A stretch of 22,784 nucleotides of DNA, from the IMG/VR virus record IMGVR_UViG_3300017938_000095, positions 1 to 22,784 of that record. One strand, given 5' to 3'. The DNA is from a virus. The position numbers and the translations under genes were made by a program. This document shows, piece by piece, positions 4,946 through 9,925 of the stretch; the stretch's first letter is position 1; each line of letters starts with the position of its first letter. The notes below the pieces were generated by a model. The model saw nothing but the letters and a program-made list of their open reading frames with translations, made no database searches and was not told the DNA's origin.

Positions 4946-6448
4946 ATGGCATTCATTCCTTCAACACAGCAGAACAGATACTTCGGTTGGATAGTTAACG
5001 AAGACGGTTCTTGTGTTCTTGAAGCGGTTGCTGGATCAGGTAAAACAACTACTCTGATCGAAGGATTGAAGTTAATGTCTGGTGATATTTTCTTTGGTGC
5101 TTTCAACAAAGCTATTGCTCTTGAGATAACTGAAAAGGTTGCCAAACTCTGTCTCTCCAATGTCAGTGTCTCTACAATACACGCAGCAGGATTTGCTATC
5201 TGGAGAAAAGTTGCCAGGAACGTAGTTGTCGATAACAACAAATGCCGTGACATCTTTCGCAAAATTGCTGGTTATGACAAAGAAACCCACAAGCTCTGTA
5301 ATGCAGTTCTTTCGTTAGTATCTTATGCCAAACAAGCTGCTCTTGGTTATGACAGTGACGATATCTTTGCAGCTATCAAAAGCAATACTGCATGGGAACA
5401 GATGATCGATCATTACAATGTTGATTGTCTTGAAAGAGAAATAGAAGTAATTGCTCTTGCTAAAGAAGTTCTTTTAAAATCCAATATGTCTGTCTGCGAA
5501 CTGGTTGATTTTGATGACATGATCTATGCTCCTCTGATCAACAAAACAAAATGCCCGAAATACGATTGGGTTTTAATTGATGAAGCACAGGACACAAACG
5601 CTTCTCGCAGGGCTTTAGCTCTCATGATGCTCAAGGAAGGTGGCAGGTTGGTAGCAGTTGGTGATCGGCATCAGGCGATTTATGGTTTCACTGGTGCTGA
5701 TAGTGATGCTCTGGATATCATAGCTAAAGAAGTTTCAGCTATTCAGATTCCTCTGACTGTTTCTTATCGTTGCCCGAAAAGTATTGTTACCGAAGCACAG
5801 CAGTTTGTAAGCCATATTGAAGCTCACGAATCAGCTATAGAAGGTATCGTATCTCATCTTAATGATCATGACGATATTACACAGATAGCAAAAGTTGGTG
5901 ATGCGATTCTCTGCCGCTTCAATGCTCCGATAGTTGAACTTGTTTATAAGTTCATTGCAGCAGGAATTCCTGCTAAACTTGAAGGTCGGGAGATCGGCAA
6001 TAATCTTAAAGCTCTGGCTAAAAGGTGGAAGATCGTAACTCTGAATGCTCTTGAAAACAAACTGAGCGAGTATCGTGATCGTGAAGTCAAGAAAGCTCGT
6101 CTGAAAGAAGAAGAAGGTAAAGTAGTAGCAATCCAGGATAAAGTGACCTGCATGTTCATTCTGATTAATCGTGTACGGTCAATCAATTCTTCTGCTACCA
6201 TCGAAACACTTTGCACAGAGATTGATAACATTTTTGAAAACAACGTTGATAATGCAAAAGTTCTTCTTTCTACCATCCATAAATCAAAAGGTCGGGAATG
6301 GAAAAAGGTTTTTTGGATTCAGGGTTCTGCAACATGGGCAAAGAAGGATTGGGAAAAACAGTGTGAGAAGAATCTCTCATACGTAGCAATTACCAGATCA
6401 CAGGAACATCTGATATTTGTTCCTGCTCCTGCTAAAGAAAAACATTGA
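4946..6448 (+). CDS. UvrD/Rep-like superfamily 1 DNA helicase
   Basis: 500 residues, ATG at 4946 behind AAGGAG. All SF1A motifs are seen in order: Walker A AGSGKT (29-34), Ia GAFNKAIALE (51-60), motif II DEAQD (212-216), III GDRHQAIYGF (239-248), IV SYRCP (273-277), V STIHKSKGR (442-450) and VI YVAITRSQEHL (479-489). It is shorter than bacterial UvrD/Rep (about 670-720), with reduced inner subdomains, so it is a compact 3'-5' translocase probably used in phage replication or repair. Its TGA stop lies within the -35 box of the next promoter. Confidence 0.92.
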   Translation: MAFIPSTQQNRYFGWIVNEDGSCVLEAVAGSGKTTTLIEGLKLMSGDIFFGAFNKAIALEITEKVAKLCLSNVSVSTIHAAGFAIWRKVARNVVVDNNKCRDIFRKIAGYDKETHKLCNAVLSLVSYAKQAALGYDSDDIFAAIKSNTAWEQMIDHYNVDCLEREIEVIALAKEVLLKSNMSVCELVDFDDMIYAPLINKTKCPKYDWVLIDEAQDTNASRRALALMMLKEGGRLVAVGDRHQAIYGFTGADSDALDIIAKEVSAIQIPLTVSYRCPKSIVTEAQQFVSHIEAHESAIEGIVSHLNDHDDITQIAKVGDAILCRFNAPIVELVYKFIAAGIPAKLEGREIGNNLKALAKRWKIVTLNALENKLSEYRDREVKKARLKEEEGKVVAIQDKVTCMFILINRVRSINSSATIETLCTEIDNIFENNVDNAKVLLSTIHKSKGREWKKVFWIQGSATWAKKDWEKQCEKNLSYVAITRSQEHLIFVPAPAKEKH

Positions 6449-6473
6449 CAAAGAGTTTAAAGTGTGGTAGAAT
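6445..6473 (+). promoter_or_regulatory. Early promoter driving a protein-free RNA region
   Basis: TTGACA (6445-6450), 17 bp, TAGAAT (6468-6473). The -35 box contains the helicase stop codon. No protein gene follows for about 700 bases; only tRNA-like and other folded sequence does, so the promoter seems to serve RNA genes. Confidence 0.7.
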
Positions 6474-6492
6474 GATTTATAAGTTCTACCAC
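6464..6492 (+). promoter_or_regulatory. Operator-like inverted repeat over the -10 box
   Basis: GTGGTAGAA (6464-6472) and TTCTACCAC (6484-6492) are perfect 9 bp inverted repeats separated by 11 bp, spanning the -10 box and the transcript start. They could be a repressor site or a hairpin at the very 5' end of the RNA. No other promoter in the window has this repeat. Confidence 0.45.
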
Positions 6493-6576
6493 AGAAAGAT
6501 CAGGGTTGTTTGGGATCAGGACATAGCTTCTGAGGTCCAAACGTAAAAAGTCAACCAGACTTTTCCGAAGAGTTTA
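6493..6576 (+). other. Two hairpins at the head of the RNA-only transcript
   Basis: GTTTGG near 6508 pairs with CCAAAC near 6537, with TCAG/CTGA stacked inside. AAAAGTC-aacca-GACTTTT follows at about 6546-6564. There is no ORF with a ribosome site. This looks like a folded 5' leader of the tRNA-like cluster or a separate small RNA. Confidence 0.4.
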
Positions 6577-6736
6577 GTTATGTGTCATTGGCAATATGAC
6601 AATGTGGGAAGCTTGCAACTTCTGCGAATATTGAAAATGTGAACGGATCACGTAATTTTGGTAGATTGCCGCCTATTATGAAAATGATCATCGCCAGCTT
6701 TCAATATTGTTCCTAATTCAAACTTAGGGCATAACT
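6577..6736 (+). ncRNA. tRNA-like RNA with a giant variable arm (anticodon-like UGC)
   Basis: Acceptor GTTATGT (6577-6583) pairs with GCATAAC (6729-6735). D arm CATTG/CAATG. Anticodon arm GGAAG-CTTGCAA-CTTCT. T arm CCTAA-TTCAAAC-TTAGG. Between the anticodon and T arms lie 88 nt instead of about 5, closed by a perfect 10 bp stem, AATATTGAAA (6627-6636) with TTTCAATATT (6699-6708). No CCA is encoded and there is no G3-U70, so it may not be an alanine acceptor. Perhaps a tRNA with an insertion, or a tRNA-shaped small RNA. Confidence 0.6.
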
Positions 6737-6791
6737 TTAAAAGTTTTGTAGCAAGATGAAAATGAGATAATGTATCGATGATTATGAAGTA

Positions 6792-6861
6792 GTGTCTGTA
6801 GCTCAGTTGGCAGGAGCACCTGCGAGAGCAGGGTGTCGGTGGTTCGAGTCCATCCATTCAT
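6792..6861 (+). ncRNA. tRNA-like RNA with a GNRA tetraloop in place of the anticodon loop
   Basis: T8, A9, D arm GCTC-AGTTGGCAG-GAGC and T arm GGTGG-TTCGAGT-CCATC are textbook. The arm between them is CCTGC-GAGA-GCAGG, five perfect pairs closed by GAGA, a GNRA tetraloop, so three loop bases including the anticodon are missing. The acceptor GTGTCTG/CATTCAT pairs at only 5 of 7 positions; ATGAA just upstream (6784-6788) pairs better with TTCAT. It cannot decode as written. A decayed tRNA or a tRNA mimic. Confidence 0.55.
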
Positions 6862-6928
6862 GAAAAGTAATTACTTACAAATTTCTGAAGATACTAGGAA
6901 CTTCTATATCTTGCTACAAACCGGATTT

Positions 6929-7020
6929 CCCAGGATACTTCCTAAACCTTGGCCGGGAAAGGAGAAAGTTCATTTGATTGGCGTGGTTAAAATGTTGGTT
7001 CGAGTCCAACTCCTGGGCCA
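6929..7020 (+). ncRNA. tRNA-like RNA: acceptor, T arm and CCA without an anticodon arm
   Basis: CCCAGGA (6929-6935) pairs with TCCTGGG (7011-7017), followed directly by CCA. T arm GTTGG-TTCGAGT-CCAAC is perfect. The 58 nt between contain no 5 bp/7 nt anticodon arm in any register that I tested; they fold better as rods (ACTT/AAGT with CCT/AGG, or AACC/GGTT with GCC/GGC). The layout recalls the tRNA-like domain of tmRNA or viral tRNA-like structures in miniature, or a rearranged tRNA. Confidence 0.5.
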
Positions 7021-7026
7021 GTAATT

Positions 7027-7149
7027 AACCAATTCGTTTAAGGGTAAGACTTCCTTCATAGGGTAACTGATCCGTTCAATTCGGCCTCTCGTAAGAGAGT
7101 ATGGTAAGTGTACACCGGGAAATAGTAAGTTCGAATCTTCTATTGGTTA
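7027..7149 (+). ncRNA. tRNA-like RNA of 123 nt with an internal insertion
   Basis: TTAACCAAT (7025-7033) pairs with ATTGGTTAA (7142-7150), nine perfect pairs. D arm GTTT-AAGGGTA-AGAC and T loop TTCGAAT fit a tRNA. The part between is about 48 nt too long, contains a second T-loop-like TTCAATT (7075-7081) and a hairpin CTCTC-GTAA-GAGAG (7086-7099) with a GNRA loop, and no clean anticodon arm. It may be two fused tRNA remnants or an inserted tRNA. It starts 6 bases after the CCA of the previous element. Confidence 0.5.
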
Positions 7150-7169
7150 AAAGGAGTAAAATTTTGAAG

Positions 7170-7177
7170 TATAAATA
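7170..7177 (+). promoter_or_regulatory. T4-type late promoter before an HNH-AP2 gene
   Basis: TATAAATA at 7170-7177, 12 bases before the ATG at 7189. The surrounding 17 bases (7169-7185, GTATAAATAAAAGAAAA) recur exactly at 7684-7700 on the other side of the endonuclease gene. Confidence 0.65.
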
Positions 7178-7188
7178 AAAGAAAAACT

Positions 7189-7689
7189 ATGAAAATTATT
7201 AAACTTAATTCTAGAAAATATTTAGGATATGAAACTATTGTTGATTATGAAGATTATGAATTGTTATTAAAATATAAATGGTATCCATATGTTAATGTTA
7301 AAAGCAATACAGTATATGCTATAAGTAAAATAGATAATAAAACAACACAAATGCACAGATTTATTCTCATGAATCATAATGAGAATATTGAAAATAAATT
7401 TATAGATCATTGGGATCATAATGGGTTGAATAACAAAAAGAAAAATTTAAGAATTTGTTCTCAATCTCAAAATCAACAAAACAACGAAAAGCCAAAACAC
7501 GGAAAAACTTCTAAATATAAAGGAGTTCATAAAAGGAAAAACAATACTTTTTATGCTCAAATTACATTGAACAATAAACAAATACATATTGGTAGTTATG
7601 ATACTGAAGAAAAAGCTGCACTTGCTTATAATAAAAAAGCAATAGAATTATTTGGAAAGTTTGCTAATTTAAATGTTATAAAAGTATAA
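7189..7689 (+). CDS. HNH homing endonuclease with AP2 DNA-binding domain
   Basis: 166 residues. HNH core: MHRFI (about 55-59), IDHWDHNGLNNKKKNLRIC (about 80-98) and SQSQNQQN. The C-terminal AP2 domain spans about 107-160: SKYKGVHKRKNNTFYAQI, then IHIGSYDTEEKAALAYNK and ending ELFGKFANLN. A typical free-standing phage HNH-AP2 enzyme, paralogous to the gene at 12312. Start ATG 7189 has only a weak ribosome site (AAGAAA). The stop codon lies inside the next TATAAATA, and a 17 bp direct repeat flanks the gene. Confidence 0.9.
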   Translation: MKIIKLNSRKYLGYETIVDYEDYELLLKYKWYPYVNVKSNTVYAISKIDNKTTQMHRFILMNHNENIENKFIDHWDHNGLNNKKKNLRICSQSQNQQNNEKPKHGKTSKYKGVHKRKNNTFYAQITLNNKQIHIGSYDTEEKAALAYNKKAIELFGKFANLNVIKV

Positions 7690-7700
7690 ATAAAAGAAAA
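7684..7700 (+). repeat. Direct repeat carrying a late promoter at the HNH-AP2 stop
   Basis: GTATAAATAAAAGAAAA here equals 7169-7185 upstream of the endonuclease. TATAAATA (7685-7692) contains the endonuclease stop TAA (7687-7689) and serves the 28-codon ORF at 7713. A similar ATAAATAAAAGAAA overlaps the stop of the other HNH-AP2 gene at 12820. Confidence 0.6.
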
Positions 7701-7712
7701 GGAATTTAACAT

Positions 7713-7799
7713 ATGAAATCGTGTACCCATACATTTTGGTTTAAAACAAGTCGCTCCTCAGATAAAGAGGAACAAGACAAGGGGTACTTCTATGCATAA
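7713..7799 (+). CDS. 28-residue late mini-protein
   Basis: ATG at 7713 behind AAGGA. The peptide starts MKSCTHTFWFKTSRSSDK and ends QDKGYFYA; no family is recognised. Like the mini-ORF at 3245 it is enclosed by a late promoter (7685) and a terminator (7834-7869) and sits directly before a tRNA. The two peptides are not alike. Confidence 0.45.
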   Translation: MKSCTHTFWFKTSRSSDKEEQDKGYFYA

Positions 7800-7833
7800 C
7801 TAATCTAAATTTACAATTAGATTTGAAGTATAG

Positions 7834-7869
7834 AAACCCCTTGTGATGATCAGTTACAAGGGGTTTTTT
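7834..7869 (+). terminator. Rho-independent terminator
   Basis: ACCCCTTGT (7836-7844) pairs with ACAAGGGGT (7856-7864), followed by a run of Ts (7864-7869). A weaker hairpin, AATCTAA/TTAGATT, precedes it at about 7803-7824. Confidence 0.85.
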
Positions 7870-7875
7870 ATTACG

Positions 7876-7951
7876 GAGCTATCTTAATAAGTGGTTAATT
7901 GACAAGACCTTCAATCTTGGGATATCGGTTCGATCCCGATACACAATACCA
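7876..7951 (+). tRNA. tRNA-Glu (UUC) with unpaired acceptor stem, possibly defective
   Basis: D arm TAAT-AAGTGGTTA-ATTG, anticodon arm CAAGA-CCTTCAA-TCTTG (UUC), T arm ATCGG-TTCGATC-CCGAT, discriminator A and CCA are all good. The 3' acceptor strand ACACAAT needs about ATTGTGT opposite, but the 5' position holds GAGCTAT, which does not pair. The terminator of the mini-ORF cassette ends only 6 bases before, so the 5' strand was probably overwritten. Position 33 is C, not U. Confidence 0.6.
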
Positions 7952-7984
7952 AATACGAGTCGTGGAAGACATACAAAGTGGGGT

Positions 7985-8110
7985 ATGTTGTGTGATAGTT
8001 TAGGTGATTGGGTTGCTATTACTGAAAATAAGGAAAGAGGATATAAACAAGACATGCGAAAACGTAAAGCACGAAAATTTAATTATGGAACAGTGACGCA
8101 ATTGGATTAG
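7985..8110 (+). CDS. Possible 41-residue basic protein
   Basis: ATG at 7985 to TAG at 8108-8110, overlapping the 5' part of tRNA-Lys. The product has an acidic start (DSLGDWVAITE) and a basic middle (RGYKQDMRKRKARKFNYG), plausible for a small nucleic-acid binding protein. The ribosome site is weak (GTGGGG, very close). The protein-like composition argues for it and the tRNA overlap against. Confidence 0.35.
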   Translation: MLCDSLGDWVAITENKERGYKQDMRKRKARKFNYGTVTQLD

Positions 8111-8165
8111 CGTATCCGGCTCTTAACCGGAAAGTTGATGGGTTCAAGTCCCTCCTGTTCCACCA
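8087..8165 (+). tRNA. tRNA-Lys (CUU)
   Basis: Acceptor GGAACAG/CTGTTCC, A, CCA. D stem ACGC/GCGT, anticodon arm TCCGG-CTCTTAA-CCGGA, T loop TTCAAGT with about 3 good T-stem pairs. The variable region is slightly long. Confidence 0.85.
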
Positions 8166-8171
8166 AGACTT

Positions 8172-8259
8172 GCATCCGTGAACTGAATGGTAAAGTACCA
8201 GACTTTTAATCTGGCGTGGCAATAGCTGCATGTGGGTTCGACTCCCACCGGATGCACCA
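8172..8259 (+). tRNA. tRNA-Lys (UUU) with an enlarged variable region
   Basis: Acceptor GCATCCG/CGGATGC, A, CCA. Anticodon arm CCAGA-CTTTTAA-TCTGG gives UUU. T arm GTGGG-TTCGACT-CCCAC. About 17 nt lie between the anticodon and T arms (around 8224-8236), forming at most a 3 bp hairpin (GCA/TGC), whereas lysine tRNAs normally have 5. Confidence 0.8.
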
Positions 8260-8271
8260 AAAATAAAATAT

Positions 8272-8367
8272 GGAAGGTCTGACCCCATTGGTGCGGGAAC
8301 TAGTCTTGAAAACTAGGGAACGTCTGAATAAGGCGTTTTGAGGGTTCGAATCCGTCACCTTCCTCCA
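8272..8367 (+). tRNA. tRNA-Ser (UGA)
   Basis: Acceptor GGAAGGT/ACCTTCC, T, CCA. Anticodon arm CTAGT-CTTGAAA-ACTAG. Long variable arm typical of serine tRNAs; T loop TTCGAAT. Length 96 nt. Confidence 0.88.
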
Positions 8368-8371
8368 ATAT

Positions 8372-8445
8372 GGTTTATTAGTGTAATGGGAGCACGTAAG
8401 ACTGTCAATCTTACAGGAGGAGATCGAAACTCCTATAGACCGCCA
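8372..8445 (+). tRNA. tRNA-Asp (GUC)
   Basis: Acceptor GGTTTAT/ATAGACC, G, CCA. D stem GTG/CAC, anticodon arm TAAGA-CTGTCAA-TCTTA, T arm AGGAG-ATCGAAA-CTCCT. Discriminator G agrees with Asp identity. Confidence 0.88.
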
Positions 8446-8567
8446 AATATGAATAGATAAATTTACTAAAAAGATTAATCTATTCAATATGTTCTATGAA
8501 AATATGAATAGATAATGAATAGATTTTGAATAGTTATACTCGATCTGACTTAGAAGTGAGTATAACT
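8446..8567 (+). repeat. Spacer with TGAATAGAT repeats and a 10 bp hairpin
   Basis: TGAATAGAT or a near copy occurs around 8450, 8504, 8513 and 8527, and its complement ATCTATTCA around 8479, so several alternative stems are possible. AGTTATACTC (8532-8541) pairs perfectly with GAGTATAACT (8558-8567). No gene is seen. It could be processing signals between tRNA-Asp and tRNA-His. Confidence 0.5.
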
Positions 8568-8573
8568 CTTATG

Positions 8574-8650
8574 GTGACAGAATGCAAAGTGGAGGAGCAG
8601 ACTGACCGTGACTCAGTTGATAGTGGTTTCAACGTCCACCTGTCACACCA
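8574..8650 (+). tRNA. tRNA-His (GUG)
   Basis: Acceptor GTGACAG/CTGTCAC, A, CCA, with an extra G just upstream (8573) where G-1 of histidine tRNAs would be. D stem TGC/GCA, anticodon arm ACTGA-CCGTGAC-TCAGT gives GUG. T stem has one mismatch, loop TTCAACG. Position 33 is C instead of U, and discriminator A instead of the usual C. Confidence 0.7.
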
Positions 8651-8656
8651 AAGTAT

Positions 8657-8744
8657 GGAAGATTACTCAAGCGGTCAAGAGGGAGGTTTGCTAAACCTCT
8701 AGGGTGTAAAAGCTGCGTAGGTTCAAATCCTACATCTTCCGCCA
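8657..8744 (+). tRNA. tRNA-Ser (GCU)
   Basis: Acceptor GGAAGAT/ATCTTCC, G, CCA. Anticodon arm GAGGT-TTGCTAA-ACCTC. Long variable arm and T loop TTCAAAT. Confidence 0.88.
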
Positions 8745-8752
8745 AATTTATC

Positions 8753-8781
8753 TTGACTTTGATTTCTAATTATGATACTAT
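8753..8781 (+). promoter_or_regulatory. Early (sigma70-type) promoter
   Basis: TTGACT (8753-8758), 17 bp, TACTAT (8776-8781), right after tRNA-Ser. It serves the small ORF at 8837 and perhaps the tRNA-Cys and genes beyond. Confidence 0.65.
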
Positions 8782-8836
8782 GGTTATAGAAAGGAATAAA
8801 CTAAATCCAGATAGTAATATACCTGGAGTTATGATT

Positions 8837-8962
8837 ATGGGATTCAAAGAACTTGCTTGGGATGCATGGCAAGCAGGAAAGCAGATAGGACTTAAGGGCC
8901 GGAACAAAAAAGATGAAGAAATTTCTAATAAAATATTTGCTTATTGTGTAAACAATCTATAG
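8837..8962 (+). CDS. Small protein of unknown function, 41 residues
   Basis: ATG at 8837, eight bases after GGAG (8825-8828); the ATG at 8831 is too close to that site. Sequence MGFKELAWDAWQAGKQIG, then a charged stretch and a C-terminal IFAYCVNNL. Probably a soluble, amphipathic small protein from early transcription. Homing-endonuclease-like sequence begins right at its stop, so its C-terminus may have been altered by that event. Confidence 0.55.
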   Translation: MGFKELAWDAWQAGKQIGLKGRNKKDEEISNKIFAYCVNNL

Positions 8963-8990
8963 GAGAATTTGCTTATCTAAATGTTATAAA
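8962..8990 (+). pseudogene. Relic of the 3' end of an HNH-AP2 endonuclease gene
   Basis: Read from 8962, the bases encode G-E-F-A-Y-L-N-V-I-N, matching the end of the intact HNH-AP2 protein at 7189 (G-K-F-A-N-L-N-V-I-K). The DNA is nearly identical there (7653-7682), including AAATGTTATAAA. It is out of context, just after another ORF, so it is best read as the scar of a lost endonuclease gene. Confidence 0.6.
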
Positions 8991-8996
8991 CAATAT

Positions 8997-9072
8997 GTGT
9001 GCATGACCCGAAAGGCTAGGGACATGATTGCAACCCATGTATATGCAGGTTCGACTCCTGTTGCACACTCCA
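8997..9072 (+). tRNA. tRNA-Cys (GCA)
   Basis: Acceptor GTGTGCA/TGCACAC, T, CCA. D stem CCC/GGG, anticodon loop TTGCAAC (GCA) on a 4 bp stem with one mismatch, T arm GCAGG-TTCGACT-CCTGT. Confidence 0.82.
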
Positions 9073-9092
9073 AAATTTAAAAGGAGAAACGA

Positions 9093-9440
9093 ATGAAGAA
9101 ATTACATTGGAATACTGTCAGAAGTGGTAATGTTGTTATGTTCGGGGATGAATTACAGATAGTTTATGAAGTATCCCATGATGGTGCAGTTTTACAATCT
9201 GTAAGAATGGTAAGTTTTTCTCATGAAAATTGTTCAACAATAGTTTCAAGAAAATCTCCATTCAAAGAAACATTATATCCTGTCGATTGTTTGAATGATA
9301 AATGTGATTGTCGTTGGGATTTTCATCCATATGTTGAAGTTCCTTCTGATAAATATTCGATAGATGCTATAAAGGTTGTAGCGGATACTGTTGAGAAATT
9401 CATAGACAGCAAGATCAAGAAGATATTTTATGCAGAATAG
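9093..9440 (+). CDS. Hypothetical phage protein, 115 residues
   Basis: ATG at 9093 behind AAAAGGAG. Mixed alpha/beta composition with a central cysteine and acid stretch (CLNDKCDCRWDF, about 69-80) and a C-terminal helix VADTVEKFIDSKIKK. I do not recognise a family. The end overlaps the next ORF by 11 bases, suggesting coupled translation. It probably belongs with the small early/middle phage genes. Confidence 0.7.
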   Translation: MKKLHWNTVRSGNVVMFGDELQIVYEVSHDGAVLQSVRMVSFSHENCSTIVSRKSPFKETLYPVDCLNDKCDCRWDFHPYVEVPSDKYSIDAIKVVADTVEKFIDSKIKKIFYAE

Positions 9441-9660
9441 AATAATCAAAACTGGTGGATATTGTTGTGATGGTGCTCAATGGAACTTCTGTTCTTATAT
9501 GAAAGATAGGTCTGTATCTAAGGAAGTATTTCAAGGAACATATATAACAACTGAACTACCTCCGATCTGCACGATGTTTGGTAATACAGAATTGGACCAA
9601 GGAGCATCATTGAAAGTTTGTAACACAGTTTATGGAAATAGTTACGAAGGAAATCCATAA
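9430..9660 (+). CDS. Hypothetical cysteine-containing protein, 76 residues
   Basis: ATG at 9430 overlaps the previous gene; AAGAAGA serves as a modest ribosome site. Contains GGYCCDGAQWNFC (about 8-20) and two further cysteines (PPICTMFG, LKVCNTV). The pairs could hold a metal or disulfides, but no known motif fits. Function unknown. Confidence 0.6.
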   Translation: MQNRIIKTGGYCCDGAQWNFCSYMKDRSVSKEVFQGTYITTELPPICTMFGNTELDQGASLKVCNTVYGNSYEGNP

Positions 9661-9694
9661 GAAATGAAAATATTGTGTTGTGGACTTACTAAAT

Positions 9695-9773
9695 AGGGGT
9701 ATGGTGAAGCGGCTTACCACACAGGGTTTTGAACCCTGCATTTTCGAAGGTTCGAATCCTTCTACCTCTGCCA
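9695..9773 (+). tRNA. tRNA-Gln (UUG)
   Basis: Acceptor AGGGGTA/TACCTCT, G, CCA. Anticodon arm CAGGG-TTTTGAA-CCCTG, T arm GAAGG-TTCGAAT-CCTTC. The variable region is about 7 nt. Confidence 0.88.
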
Positions 9774-9790
9774 AAATAAAAGGAGAAATA

Positions 9791-9925
9791 ATGAAAGATA
9801 TAAGAATATTTTTTAGAGGAAGTATTTCTGATCTGATAACTGATCTGAAAGATGTGTTAACTCAAGAACAAATGTTAGAATTAAAATATGAAATAGATAG
9901 GAGAATAACCAATGAAGTTGATTGA
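9791..9925 (+). CDS. Small hypothetical protein, 44 residues
   Basis: ATG at 9791 behind AAAAGGAG, just after tRNA-Gln. Sequence MKDIRIFFRGSISDLITDLK, then an acidic/basic helix ending EIDRRITNEVD. It overlaps the YqeY-like gene by 14 bases, so the two are probably co-translated. Function unknown. Confidence 0.65.
   Translation: MKDIRIFFRGSISDLITDLKDVLTQEQMLELKYEIDRRITNEVD

Noticed and set aside
4921-6276. Minus-strand ORFs of 113, 72 and 110 codons inside the helicase gene
   Set aside because: They lie opposite a clear seven-motif helicase, have no ribosome sites or promoters, and show unnatural composition.
7876-7993. Circularly permuted tRNA-Glu, with GTTGTGT at 7987-7993 as the 5' acceptor strand
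   Set aside because: The D arm is already present directly before the anticodon arm upstream, so nothing is missing except the acceptor strand; a 7-base match nearby is likely chance.
8446-8567. CRISPR array
   Set aside because: The repeat units are about 9 bp, irregularly spaced and partly inverted, with no cas genes nearby.
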